This document shows, one piece after another, positions 60,101 through 64,000 of a DNA stretch of 64,000 nucleotides; positions within the stretch are counted from its first letter, which is position 1; each line of letters starts with the position of its first letter. Source of the stretch: Crossaster papposus (lineage: Eukaryota; Echinodermata; Asteroidea; Velatida; Solasteridae); assembly GCA_037893245.1 (NCBI GenBank), contig JBAIAA010000095.1, positions 1,178,001 to 1,242,000 on the forward strand, in the 5' to 3' direction. The position numbers and the translations under genes were made by a program. The notes beneath the pieces are model-generated. The model was not told the DNA's origin. It searched no databases and saw nothing but the letters and a program-made list of their open reading frames with translations.

Positions 60101-60569
60101 CTCGATTCTTATGATGATTATTACTATTATTACTAGTCCTCTCGTTAATTTCTGGCTGTTGTTGTCTCCTGCCCTCGTTGTAAAGCGGTTCTGCGTGCTG
60201 CCAAAAAAGTGGCTGATCGGAGGCCGGCACCACTTTCCCGAGCAGCAGGTAAAGTTGCCTTTTCTCGGGAGAGTCCAGAATCGATTTGAGGTTAGCGACC
60301 AGGGTGTAAACGTTCCTTCGGGAATTGTACTCGTTCAGAGCATGGACGAAATAGGCCTTGTCGTGTTCAGGCAAGGTGCCGTTCAAGGCCTCGTGGAGAC
60401 GGCGAACATTGGCCGACATTGTTCGCGAGGCTCCCGTGCTCGACGTTGGCCTACCCGGCCCCGCGCTGTAGGCCGAGCGTGACCTCGGCCGCTGCTGCTG
60501 TTGCTGTTGCAAAGCCTCGCCGACATCAACCACCGATCTCTGGTGGTGGTGGTGATGATGAAGAGACAT
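27865..60569 (-). CDS. WHRN: Whirlin orthologue, about 1106 aa, 14 coding exons
   Basis: Joined exons (minus): 60569-59760, 52458-52246, 50276-50151, 48827-48528, 47391-47167, 45434-45339, 41522-41376, 38754-38665, 37423-37152, 35410-35194, 33705-33628, 32175-31777, 31410-31255, 28056-27865. Domains: His- and Gln-rich N-terminus; harmonin-homology domain 1 at about 52-130; PDZ1 205-285 (GFSI loop at 217-220); PDZ2 342-425 (GLMI at 353-356); harmonin-homology domain 2 about 503-590; Ser/Pro-rich linker with SEDSGVD and polyproline runs; PDZ3 about 1010-1095 (LGIAV). Human whirlin has the same order in about 907 residues; PDZD7 lacks the first harmonin-homology domain, so it is the poorer match. 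Known whirlins scaffold the Usher type 2 complex (usherin, ADGRV1) and the stereocilia tip complex (myosin XVa, EPS8); here a role in ciliated or sensory cells is inferred. Confidence 0.95.
28345..31250. repeat. 98-bp satellite array, 18 units, in whirlin intron 13
   Basis: The unit contains GTACAGTTGCAGTAC, CCCAAGCCCTTCATTGTG, CATATGACAGTGTGTAAC and CTCCATCCTCAACTAAG. Some units lack the last block and are about 81 bp. Four units precede and fourteen follow an inserted transposon at 28719. The array ends within about 25 bp of the exon 13 donor. Confidence 0.95.
28719..29937. mobile_element. 1219-bp inverted-repeat transposon inserted in the satellite
   Basis: Starts CATGGGCGGATCC and ends with the inverse (GGATCCGCCCATG with one change). 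The next inner blocks, GGGGGGGTCC and GGACCCCCCC, also pair. CTTGT flanks both ends (28714-28718 and 29938-29942), and satellite units elsewhere show a single CTTGT there, so this is a 5-bp target duplication. No transposase ORF is seen. The superfamily is not assigned. Confidence 0.88.
31255..31410 (-). CDS. WHRN: Whirlin exon 13: first half of PDZ3
   Basis: ELISVRKTKPNLGIAVEGG, then GTRQPIPKIIKVQ, a close match to whirlin PDZ3. Acceptor TCGATTGCAG, donor GTAAGG, 52 codons. Confidence 0.94.
31555..31654. repeat. Partial family A element in whirlin intron 12
   Basis: TAAATGAGCAAGAC, repeated GTGCTAAGCACATTTTT, and the end TGAAATTGGCCCCTGG. Only the right half is present. Confidence 0.7.
31777..32175 (-). 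CDS. WHRN: Whirlin exon 12: proline-rich linker
   Basis: HVPREQKRNVEQNKKASEAL, probably helical, then PPPAPPSQFTPP and two long polyproline stretches (PPPPPPIPAPPPP and PPPPPPP). These are typical SH3, EVH1 or profilin ligands. Acceptor TTCTTCGCAG, donor GTAAGT, 133 codons. Confidence 0.9.
32900..33171. repeat. Family B element, truncated by family C
   Basis: Begins TTAAAGGTAGGATACACC and is cut at ATTATTTACTTTTAA where family C begins. Confidence 0.75.
33172..33566. repeat. Family C miniature element, full length
   Basis: TTAAAGGGATCGTATACG to CGTATACGATCCCTTTAA. The missing rest of the family B element is not found on the far side, so a deletion followed or accompanied insertion. Confidence 0.88.
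33628..33705 (-). CDS. WHRN: Whirlin exon 11: short linker exon
   Basis: 26 codons, LGESPKKFSGSSREHSIPRR, then ISDPTH. Acceptor ATTTTTAG, donor GTAAGT. Recognised mainly from phase and splice-site fit between exons 10 and 12. Confidence 0.75.
33757..34316. repeat. 34-bp minisatellite, about 16 units, in whirlin intron 10
   Basis: Unit GGCCACTTGGCTAAACTGG followed by CCACCTTACTACAGC. Near-perfect, with single-base variants at 33899, 33924 and 34225. Each unit contains GGCCA in both orientations, so it can fold. Confidence 0.95.
34775..34905. repeat. Unnamed dispersed repeat, copy 2
   Basis: Same ordered blocks as 26770-26895 (CATCCTTACTTGCAGCT, GCTGAATTGCGAAGGACGC). Confidence 0.6.
34915..35078 (-). 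mobile_element. tRNA-derived SINE
   Basis: On the minus strand a tRNA-like head with GGTGGCTTGTGTGTAAAACG and a perfect B box GGTTCGATTCC, then a body containing GAGTAGATCGAG and CTCCGGTTTCTCCGGTTCC. Inserted in whirlin intron 10, same strand as the gene. Confidence 0.75.
35194..35410 (-). CDS. WHRN: Whirlin exon 10: Ser/Pro-rich linker
   Basis: VTISPVPPVTIHSPASLSG to LTRRLSLDSLSTEGSSIAA, with an RRLSLDS basic site of a kind often phosphorylated. Acceptor GTTCGTTGCAG, donor GTGAGT. Confidence 0.86.
35720..36421. repeat. Family D element split by a family L element
   Basis: The D interior (AAAGCCCGGAAAT, GATCGAGGTTCGT) runs to about 35955 and its right end (AATAATCCCGGTGTGAACTG) resumes at about 36399. 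Confidence 0.65.
35957..36388. repeat. Family L element, short form
   Basis: Starts TTAACCCTCTTATGG. Repeated CCTTTCAAAACC blocks form about two inner tandem units. Ends TATAGGAGGGCTAG. Confidence 0.75.
36740..36955. repeat. 12-bp minisatellite inside a family E remnant, whirlin intron 9
   Basis: About twelve copies of CTTGTGACCGGA at 36770-36915. The flanks are family E sequence: GGCCGGACTTGTGAAATGAC at the left and GGACTTGCAGGGACTCGAAT at the right. The 12-mer overlaps the GGACTTGTGA motif of that family. Reading frames through the array are repeat shadows. Confidence 0.85.
37152..37423 (-). CDS. WHRN: Whirlin exon 9: linker with SEDSGVD
   Basis: Includes ITVDVHHHEEP and SEDSGVDVQLNG; the SEDSGVD motif is shared with vertebrate whirlin. 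Donor GTGAGT leaves phase 2, the only non-zero phase in the gene. It fits the one-base start of exon 10. Confidence 0.88.
37488..37922. repeat. Family H inverted-repeat element, full length
   Basis: TGTGACCCGCTCCATCGTAA at the left; the right end has TTTTGATGGAGTGTGTCACA. CAGGAATAAGTCG and its inverse sit just inside. Confidence 0.82.
37917..38257. repeat. Family G element, partial
   Basis: Begins GTGACCTGTTCCAACGAAAC with GGACAAAGTCGC inside, directly abutting family H. It is cut by a family B half. Confidence 0.75.
38258..38440. repeat. Family B element, left half
   Basis: TTAAAAGTAAGATACACC, then AATAATGATTTTAGGCATCC. The second half is absent. Confidence 0.7.
38665..38754 (-). CDS. WHRN: Whirlin exon 8: short linker exon
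   Basis: 30 codons, TTSDPDGWPHGFDPRQINED, then ANGLPDFSLP. NGLPD resembles the NALPD of vertebrate whirlin. Acceptor CCTTTACAG, donor GTAAGC. The 14-bp tandem array starts about 45 bp upstream of this acceptor. Confidence 0.82.
38797..41113. repeat. 14-bp minisatellite, about 165 units, in whirlin intron 7
   Basis: Unit CCTTTGTCTGTCAG. Variant units lie in long blocks: CTGACAG near 39420-39500, CCTTCGTCTG at 40200-40455, CCTTCGTCCG at 40458-40650, CCTTTGTCCG to about 40790, then CTTTTGTCTG, CTTTTGTCTGGCAA, and finally CTTTTCTCTTGCAA. Because 14 is not a multiple of 3 and the unit has no stop in any forward frame, ORFs up to 547 codons appear in all three plus frames (38798-41119). These are artefacts. 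Confidence 0.97.
41160..41361. repeat. Family G element, right part
   Basis: Contains TTATCTCATAATTAGG and GGTTTTATCACTAAATCC and ends in TTTCGTTGGAGAAGGTCACA, only 14 bp from the exon 7 donor. Confidence 0.75.
41376..41522 (-). CDS. WHRN: Whirlin exon 7: Ser-rich linker
   Basis: Starts ARQQGHF, parallel to the vertebrate residues after the same junction, then a Ser-rich run (SSSSHYSSSS) and PITPPHVPAQLPPFVK. Acceptor TTTACTATAG is the only AG that keeps phase 0 open. Donor GTACGT. Confidence 0.85.
41549..41936. repeat. Family B miniature element, full length
   Basis: TTAAAGGTAGTATACACC to GTATACTACCTTTAA, in whirlin intron 6 just upstream of exon 7. Confidence 0.87.
41957..42300. repeat. 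Family B element, right end lost
   Basis: TTAAAGGTAGGATACACC at the left; broken at CAATTATCA, where family D begins. Confidence 0.78.
42301..42521. repeat. Family D element, left end lost
   Basis: GGACGTATACACGC, AAAACGGATGACGCATAAAC, GTCAGCAGCGAGCAAGGCC, to CCCGGCGCGAACGAGG. Confidence 0.78.
42829..43252. repeat. Family G element, full length
   Basis: GACCTGCTCCAACGAAACCA at the left and TTCATTGGAACAGGTCACA at the right. TATGAGATAAACAGC lies inside. Confidence 0.85.
43638..43955. repeat. Family K element
   Basis: GGTACCCTGTGGAGACCTGA, a nearby inverse AGGTCTCCACAGGG, a GGGTTAGGGTTAGGGTTAG stretch at 43780, then TGGTTGAAATAAGAGC. The order matches 49088 and 58862. Confidence 0.75.
44380..44402. 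repeat. Family B end fragment
   Basis: TTAAAGGTAGGATACACCAT, followed directly by family I. Confidence 0.6.
44402..45320. repeat. Family I fold-back element interrupted by family D
   Basis: Left arm starts TGTGACCGGCTCTACAAA and includes CTTTCATTTGGTATATAATA and GAGCTCCATAGCCCCTC. The right arm has GAGGGGCTATGGAGCTG and CCAAATGAAAGC. Family D sits between at 44657-44893. Confidence 0.65.
44657..44893. repeat. Family D miniature element
   Basis: CCGGCGCCGGAGGACG, TATATAAAC, to TGGCGCGAACTGGTTAA. Confidence 0.8.
45339..45434 (-). CDS. WHRN: Whirlin exon 6: end of HHD2
   Basis: FSLFSEIRSFVFPRDIDQFD, then LVLKREVESMK, 32 codons. Acceptor TTTTTTACAG, donor GTTAGT (non-optimal). Directly continues THAK of exon 5. 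Confidence 0.93.
45553..45931. repeat. Family B miniature element, full length
   Basis: TTAAAAAGTAGAATACACC to GTATCGTACCTTTAA, in whirlin intron 5. Confidence 0.85.
45978..46393. repeat. Fold-back with tRNA-like arms
   Basis: Two arms of about 135 bp in opposite orientation, around a loop of about 150 bp. Each contains a tRNA-like unit: minus strand 46073-45999 and plus strand 46302-46372. Both have GGGCAAG...CTTGCC acceptor pairs and the A box TAGCTCAGTTGG. The minus copy has a perfect B box GGTTCGAGTCC; the plus copy has GGTTTAAGTCC. The 22-nt anticodon-arm region does not form a stem in either copy, so neither is a working tRNA. It looks like a SINE-derived inverted-repeat element. Confidence 0.75.
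46453..47145. repeat. Family L element, long form with four inner 124-bp units
   Basis: TTAACCCTCCTATATAC to CCATAGGAGGGTTAA. Between the ends are four copies of a unit of about 124 bp containing CTTTCAAGTTTCTTGGACTG and AAACCTATGAAAGATTTTG. Minus-strand ORFs with SKSFIGFFCQT repeats are shadows of this array. Confidence 0.85.
47167..47391 (-). CDS. WHRN: Whirlin exon 5: first part of HHD2
   Basis: IEDQARHLLNENERGTMMYY and VDALVMALFELLNTHAK are the first helices of harmonin-homology domain 2. Acceptor TCTCAACAG, donor GTGGGC, 75 codons. Confidence 0.94.
47428..47825. repeat. Family G element, left part
   Basis: TGACCCGTTCCAACGAAACC at the left end, 36 bp upstream of the exon 5 acceptor. Right end degraded. 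Confidence 0.75.
47850..48465. repeat. Two broken family B copies
   Basis: Shared blocks TTTATAGTAAATATCGTTTA, ATGGATGCCGAGAAAAGC and GATTGCACTAG-type occur twice in mixed orientation; the outer right end is GTATCTTACCTTTAA. Confidence 0.7.
48528..48827 (-). CDS. WHRN: Whirlin exon 4: second half of PDZ2
   Basis: VGDQILDVNGENFLDINHQE completes PDZ2 and KDVGKLPYARTTID follows as in other whirlins. The rest is a Gly/Asn-rich linker. Donor GTAAGT, 100 codons. Confidence 0.94.
49088..49400. repeat. Family K element
   Basis: GGTACCCTCTGGAGACCTGA, GTGGGTTAGGGTTAGTG, GGTATATTGGGTC, to AGAGATGTCTCCAC. Confidence 0.75.
49621..49967. repeat. Family D copies, one and a partial
   Basis: TTAACCAGTTAACACGCCGG through the inverted D interior to CCGGCGCGAACTGG, then a short second piece ending TCGGCGCGAACTGGTTAA. 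Confidence 0.75.
50151..50276 (-). CDS. WHRN: Whirlin exon 3: first half of PDZ2
   Basis: VNLVVDDGHSLGLMIRGG, then LGIYITGVDAYSVAEYASLK. Acceptor GTGTTTCAG, donor GTGAGT, 42 codons, phase 0 on both sides. Confidence 0.94.
50341..51182. repeat. Fold-back element with a nested family B copy
   Basis: Outer ends CACAAAAAGTATCGAGACAC and the inverse GTGTCTCGATACTTTTTGTG. The arms 50752-50937 and 50974-51160 pair almost perfectly (for example CGGCCCGAAAGGGTATGG with CCATACCCTTTCGGGCCG). The left arm is opened at 50365-50751 by a family B insertion. Confidence 0.88.
50365..50751. repeat. Family B miniature element nested in the fold-back
   Basis: Begins TTAAAGGTAGAATACACC and ends GTATACTACCTTTAA. 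The intact right arm shows the empty site (CACTTTAAAATGAG), with a single TTAA. Confidence 0.88.
51433..51692. repeat. Family D element, diverged
   Basis: TTAACCAGTTTACACCTGG to CCGATGCGAACTGGTTAA; the inner blocks are still recognisable. Confidence 0.7.
51702..52190. repeat. Family A element inserted into another family A element
   Basis: The outer copy starts CAGGGGCCAATTTCATAG, runs to TTGGCTGGTAAC, and resumes at TTTTTAATGAGCAAGAC. The inner copy (about 51874-52119) has both ends with ACGGAGCTGC. It lies about 55 bp from the exon 2 donor. Confidence 0.85.
52246..52458 (-). CDS. WHRN: Whirlin exon 2: end of PDZ1 and linker
   Basis: VLKNAKKLVLYVKSLGRVPG finishes PDZ1. YTWVDPQGRSVSPP is a linker signature of whirlin. 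Acceptor CTTTTTCAG; donor GTGAAC is weaker than consensus. Ends in DGDEKK, phase 0. Confidence 0.93.
52619..53060. repeat. Family F element, left part
   Basis: TGACCTGTCACCACAAAATG, then AGTAAAGTCGCACCATGTG. The right end is lost. Confidence 0.75.
53190..53410. repeat. Family B element, partial
   Basis: TCATGGATGCTGAAAAAAGG, ACCGGCGTCGGGCAGTGG and TACAGGATACCTAGCG in family B order; the terminal ends are degraded. Confidence 0.65.
53926..54342. repeat. Family F element, compact form
   Basis: TGTGACCTGTCATCACAAC at the left and GTGATGACAGGTCAC at the right; inner GCGTAAAGTCG and CGACTTTACGCTC-like blocks pair. Confidence 0.8.
54345..55060. other. No gene seen
   Basis: Part of whirlin intron 1. 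Alternating GTACATGTGTACGTG near 54620 and no supported exon. Confidence 0.45.
55139..55528. repeat. Family H element, second copy
   Basis: TGTGACCCGCTCCATCGTAA, CAGGAATAAGTCGCTGAGG, interior as at 37488. The right end is GGGTCACAT. Confidence 0.78.
55915..56296. repeat. Family F element, right part
   Basis: TAGGTCCTCGTAACTATCC, AATCTTTTGCGTGTTTTG, to CATATTGTGGTGACAGGTCA. Confidence 0.75.
56296..57185. other. Intron DNA with family K fragment and homopolymers
   Basis: An inverted family K fragment (56755-56900, ends in CCTAACCC-type repeats), a C run near 56450 and a G run of about 25 bases at 57085-57109 that could form a quadruplex. No exon. Confidence 0.55.
57190..57414. repeat. Family B element, right half
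   Basis: GTTCTTGTTTTTTTGCGATC to GTATCCTACCTTTAA. Confidence 0.7.
57564..57915. repeat. Family B miniature element
   Basis: TTAAAGGTAGGATACACC to GTATCCTACCTTTAA, centre shortened. Confidence 0.85.
58053..58790. repeat. Cluster of three family A elements
   Basis: Ends at 58053/58294, then a diverged copy from 58298, with a third inserted in it (58469-58711, starts TGGGGCCAATTTCAGC). The tail of the second copy resumes at about 58712 and ends TGAAATTGGCCCCTGG. Confidence 0.8.
58862..59175. repeat. Family K element
   Basis: GGTACCCTCGCCTGTGGAG, inverse CATCTCCACAGGG, GTGGGTTAGGGTTAGTG, ATTTCAACCCAGG. Confidence 0.72.
59180..59750. other. Start of whirlin intron 1, no other feature
   Basis: AT-rich intron sequence next to the exon 1 donor; no repeat family recognised. 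Confidence 0.45.
59760..60569 (-). CDS. WHRN: Whirlin exon 1: HHD1 and first half of PDZ1
   Basis: The start is the first ATG of the frame; the frame continues upstream only through a GTG. The N-terminus has six His and six Gln in short runs. SANVRRLHEAL opens harmonin-homology domain 1. ELGFSIRGGSEHSVGIFVSL is the PDZ1 ligand loop and second strand. Donor GTGAGT after GDAVK, phase 0. Confidence 0.93.
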
Positions 60570-61080
60570 TCTTGTTTTGCTTTCTCGATTCACAAATACC
60601 ACCAATATCACCTCTTCTCAAGACCCATCTTCTGTCCAGAGTAATCAAGTCAACGAATCATAATCCACACCGTATTGTATCCGACAAAAAGTGAAATATT
60701 TCCCGGGGAAGTTCATCATATCATCACAGAAACCTGTGGCGTCGCGTCGTTGGCTACCGCAGCCAGGCAGCCATTTGCAGTTTTCTTTGGCAAGAATTTG
60801 ATGTGCATATGCATATTACAATCATGAATATGCATTACGGTAAAGTATTGCTGGTTGGTGATTGGACAGTAACCATTAGCAGGAAGCGACGACAGGTGGC
60901 ATGTGGCGTGTATATTGGTACGCGTGCGTCGCGCAGGTGCATGTGATCATGATGTGATGCCGCGTAGTAAAAGATAAAAAAACACCAAAATATCAAGGTT
61001 GTTGATTTGTGTGGACAACTCATGACGTCAAATGTACACTGTACATGTACATATACACATGTGTGTAAACACATTCCATC
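60570..61080 (-). promoter_or_regulatory. Upstream region of whirlin
   Basis: No TATA box is clear. On the gene's strand a CCAAT motif (CTGTCCAATCACC) lies near 60860 and AT-rich TGCATATGCATA/ATATGCAT motifs at 60803-60835. The transcript start cannot be placed. Confidence 0.3.
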
Positions 61081-61382
61081 GTGAACCCTCCTTTTTTCCC
61101 CTCTTTTGTTTGGACTCTAACTATTTTGGAAGACCTCCGTAGGATTTGTACACGATTTGGAATCGTGGACCTTCTGTCAATCGTGGACCCATTGTTTGCC
61201 GCCAAATTCTTTTGTCCGACGTCCACGATTGCCGGTGTTTACACACTCACATGCCCAAATAGTTTTTATTAAGACGGGATAAGTTCTAGTTGTTGTAAAT
61301 AAACAATTTTTTCTGGTAATGAAATCAAGGATGCCTCAATTGTTCGTATCATGCTCATAGTCATATGAAGCCTGAAGAAACC

Positions 61383-61580
61383 TGTAGAGAGAAGACAATG
61401 AGAAGAAGGTACAGTTTTGGAGGTGGGAGAAAAACCCCAGAAGAATATCCTGGAGAAAACCCACGGAATCAGGCAGGGACTGAAAACCCAATCCACATAT
61501 TGGCTCAGGCGGGATGCGAACCCGGGTCATATAGTGGTGGAAGGCAAGAAAAGACTGCTACGCCAACCTGACTCCCCTAA
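61383..61580 (-). mobile_element. tRNA-derived SINE
   Basis: Minus strand: head GGAGTCAGGTTGGCGTAGC with B box GGTTCGCATCC, then a body with GTGGGTTTTCTCCAGG and GGGTTTTTCTCCC. This is the common SINE body pattern. About 800 bp upstream of the whirlin start. Confidence 0.75.
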
Positions 61581-63325
61581 TCCACCACCGCAAGAGGGCG
61601 TTAAACCACAAACGGTGAGGTTCCCGATCCGAGTACGAGTAGACCTCAGTGATTACTACACCAACTTCTCATATTAAGATTAGAAGAAAAAAATACCCAC
61701 ACCCTCCAAGGTATTTGAGACACCCATCATTATTACAAACTTATTCATTGGTTTTGATATTTTTTTTTTAGATCAGCGCCCTCGCGCGTTCGCTCGAGGA
61801 AAAGGCCTATTATTATTAAACTTGTATTGTGCATGGTGATTACCTTAACTATTGGCAATATTTCGGTGTTTTCCCAAACTTGCTTGTATAATATCGAAAA
61901 TTGTCTAATTGTCTGCCCCATTTCTGTTTCATAAACACCAGAATTTCATAAACGGCCAGGGATCACGCCCGGGTTACGATTTTATGCACCCAAATTCTTC
62001 TTCTATTTCGATTTCGTCTCCAAAAGTAAGAGCCAGCAGGATTTCCATCTTCGTCACTTTGTCACTTCGTTGATATTTCTTCTTCTGCCATTTTACCTCT
62101 AAAATCTTCTTCTTATTTAATAGAAGAGACTCATCCAGCAAACGTATCCAGTGTGTAGACAAGCCTACATTTTTGACGCATGTTGCCTCGTGCGGAAGTT
62201 TCAAAGTTAAATTTTATATCAATAGCGCCCTCTTGTGGTGACTGATCGCGTTTAAAAAATACAACCGAACCAAGACTACGATACAACAAGAAGTTCGATC
62301 ACGTCGGGCTTGGAGTCGAGGAACTTAAAGTTCAAGAGCTTCATTTCCTAGTGGAGATCGGTAAGTCCGATTTATTTAAATAAAATGAATAGATATTACT
62401 TGGATTTATGGTTTATACGGGTATTGGTAGGAAAGCTGTATTCGTTTGAAAGTGTCGAAACTAGGCAGTTGATTAGAGTTAATTTGTGCACGAGCAACCG
62501 TCATCAACGACAACGGCCACGGCCGGTGTGAACGGTATTCTGTCCCCTGGTAAAATCGTCCGGGGGAACAGAATTACCTAGGTAATAAGCCACTTCGACA
62601 TTCCAACTGCGCATGTGCACAACAAGATTCAACAATTTTTCTCGGCAGACAAACACGGCAGACAAATGCACGAACAATGTTCGAACAAAAGTTTGGCCAG
62701 ACAAAACACCTGAAAACACCAAAACGTAACAAAAAAATGTTACTTAATAACTTTAGAACACGACGATCTCTTTAAATTTGCTGGTACCCCGCTATGCTTT
62801 TGCACGCAATCGCTGAAATGTTTATCTCAAAAAAAAAATCGTAAAATCTCCATGTGCACACGCGCAGCGGGAATATCGAACTGGCTTATTCCATGGAGGA
62901 AACCTTCTTATTCCTCCATGGTAATTCATAGAGGAATAAGAAGAGTGTCTCCCTGGAGCCGTTAATTCTGTCCCCCTCCAGTTTATTCTGTCCCCTCTCT
63001 AGGTAATTTTGTCCCCTTAATTGTTTCACACATAATAAATAAGTGGTTATTTTGGTGTTATTTCAATCTGGGTATTTATTATTTAATATTTAATTGGACT
63101 TCTCTTCAATTCCCTTCATCGATTTATCAAAATAAAAATAACTTTATTAATTAAATCAACCGACCTACGTTTCTGCGAGAAAGGGAAAATGGCAGTAATC
63201 AGTATTTTCAGACTTCTTGCACGCGTACAAATTCTATTCTCAACCTGTTGTGTTGGTACGTACGTATGGCCGACTTTGTGGAGAAGGTGCAGCGACTTCT
63301 AGAATTTCTGTCTTCAGGATAACAC
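61580..63325. other. No supported gene; one unassigned open frame
   Basis: A minus-strand frame at 62204-61974 (about 76 codons, KNVGLSTHWIRLLDE, then KKKILEVKWQKK and LALTFGDEIEIEEEFG) has a protein-like make-up but no ATG and no clear splice sites. A plus-strand stretch ending at a GTAAGT at 62360 could be a first exon. A small hairpin with CATGGAGGAA/TTCCTCCATG is at 62888-62921. Confidence 0.35.
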
Positions 63326-63329
63326 CCTT

Positions 63330-63922
63330 CAGACCTGGCCCAGGTTGGACTCCTCCGTTGTGTACAACGCGACGGAATCCAGGGTATCAATGTATCCTGT
63401 CATAGCGAAAAACAATATTTTTTTTTCATATTTTTACCTGATAAAGGAAGCCGAAATCTCGCTTATGTATTCCTTGTGTCTGGAATTACAGATCGTCATG
63501 GGTTATTAAAAGTTAATTTGGACGTGAACATCATGAACGAACTCTCTACAATTCCTACATGCGTGCGCAGGCTGGGTACCCGGCAGCCGCGCCGGCCTAC
63601 AACTGATAAGCCAGGTGCAACTGATGAGCACGGTACCCGCGCACGCATGTAGGGATTGTAGAGAGTTCGTACATGATGTTCACGTCCAAAAGTGTGGATT
63701 TGCAATTTATTTTCTGTAAATAAGTTGCCTAAAGACATATTTACTTTTAATAACCCATGACGATCTGTAATTCCAGACACAAGGAAGACATAAGCGAGAT
63801 TTCGGCTTCCTTCGTCAGGTAAAAATATGAAATAAAGTTGTTGTAAAATTGTTTGCTATGGCAGGATACATTGATACCCTAGACGTCAGTCGTAATGCAA
63901 TGAAGAACTTCGTCCAACCTGG
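63330..63922. repeat. Fold-back element of about 590 bp
   Basis: CCAGGTTGGAC at 63350 pairs with GTCCAACCTGG near 63912. GGGTATCAATGTATCCTG pairs with CAGGATACATTGATACCC, and GTGTCTGGAATTACAGATCG with CGATCTGTAATTCCAGACAC. The inner stem ends at CCTACATGCGTGCG around a GC-rich loop. The right arm has an extra insert of about 50 bp (63700-63750). Confidence 0.88.
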
Positions 63923-64000
63923 GCCCAATTTCATAGCGCTGCTTATCAGTTAGCGGAAAAGTTGTGCTAACTTTAGCAGAAACATTTGCTAACCTTAAGC
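63923..64000. repeat. Left end of a family A-like element, cut by the window edge
   Basis: GGGCCCAATTTCATAGCGCTGC resembles the family A start, but the following block (TTAGCGGAAAAGTTGTGC) differs. Confidence 0.45.

Noticed and set aside
59643..60482. Plus-strand ORF of 279 codons
   Set aside because: Antisense of whirlin exon 1, which has the PDZ and harmonin-homology motifs on the other strand.

Overview
The window looks like animal nuclear DNA, probably from a marine deuterostome and most likely an echinoderm such as a sea star. The basis is interrupted genes with GT-AG introns, an AT-rich background, CpG-containing miniature transposons, tRNA-derived SINEs and one animal-specific scaffold gene. 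Naming the animal is an inference. No bacterial, viral or CRISPR features were seen.

The main content is a complete 14-exon gene on the minus strand, start codon at 60569 and stop codon at 27865. I reconstructed it exon by exon from splice sites and family similarity. It encodes an about 1106-residue whirlin orthologue: harmonin-homology domain 1, PDZ1, PDZ2, harmonin-homology domain 2, a Ser/Pro-rich linker and PDZ3. All reading phases join, and every intron is phase 0 except intron 9 (phase 2). The introns hold four unrelated tandem arrays (14-bp, 12-bp, 34-bp and 98-bp units), many small inverted-repeat transposons, SINEs and several nested insertions.

Left end (1-2.5 kb): two minus-strand genes. 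One encodes a secreted basic coiled-coil protein and runs off the window at base 1. The other is a 222-codon protein with a chromo-barrel/tudor-knot-like domain and probably a non-coding first exon. From 3.5 to 7.9 kb there is mostly fold-back and miniature transposon DNA.

8.6-21 kb: a large inverted duplication with arms of about 3.4 and 4.0 kb. Each arm holds a four-exon gene for a small NTF2/SnoaL-like protein, and the two genes are transcribed away from each other. The right copy is intact (163 residues, signal peptide). The left copy has a net 10-bp deletion in exon 1 that breaks the frame after the signal peptide, yet exons 2-4 stay open. Exon 2 differs at nine codons between the copies, and all nine differences replace an amino acid.

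12-17 kb (between the arms), 21-27.8 kb, and 60.6-64 kb hold inverted-repeat elements, hairpins and SINEs, with no further gene that I can support.

Repeat families used below. B: starts TTAA then AGGTAGGATACACC, about 390 bp. C: TTAA then AGGGATCGTATACG, 207-395 bp. A: CAGGGGCCAATTTCA, about 245 bp. D: TTAACCAGTTCGCGCCGG, 180-260 bp. E: TAGTCGAGTCC, about 230 bp. F, G, H and I: all begin TGTGACC or close to it. K: GGTACCCTSTGGAGAC, about 315 bp. L: TTAACCCTCYTATGG with an inner 124-bp tandem unit.
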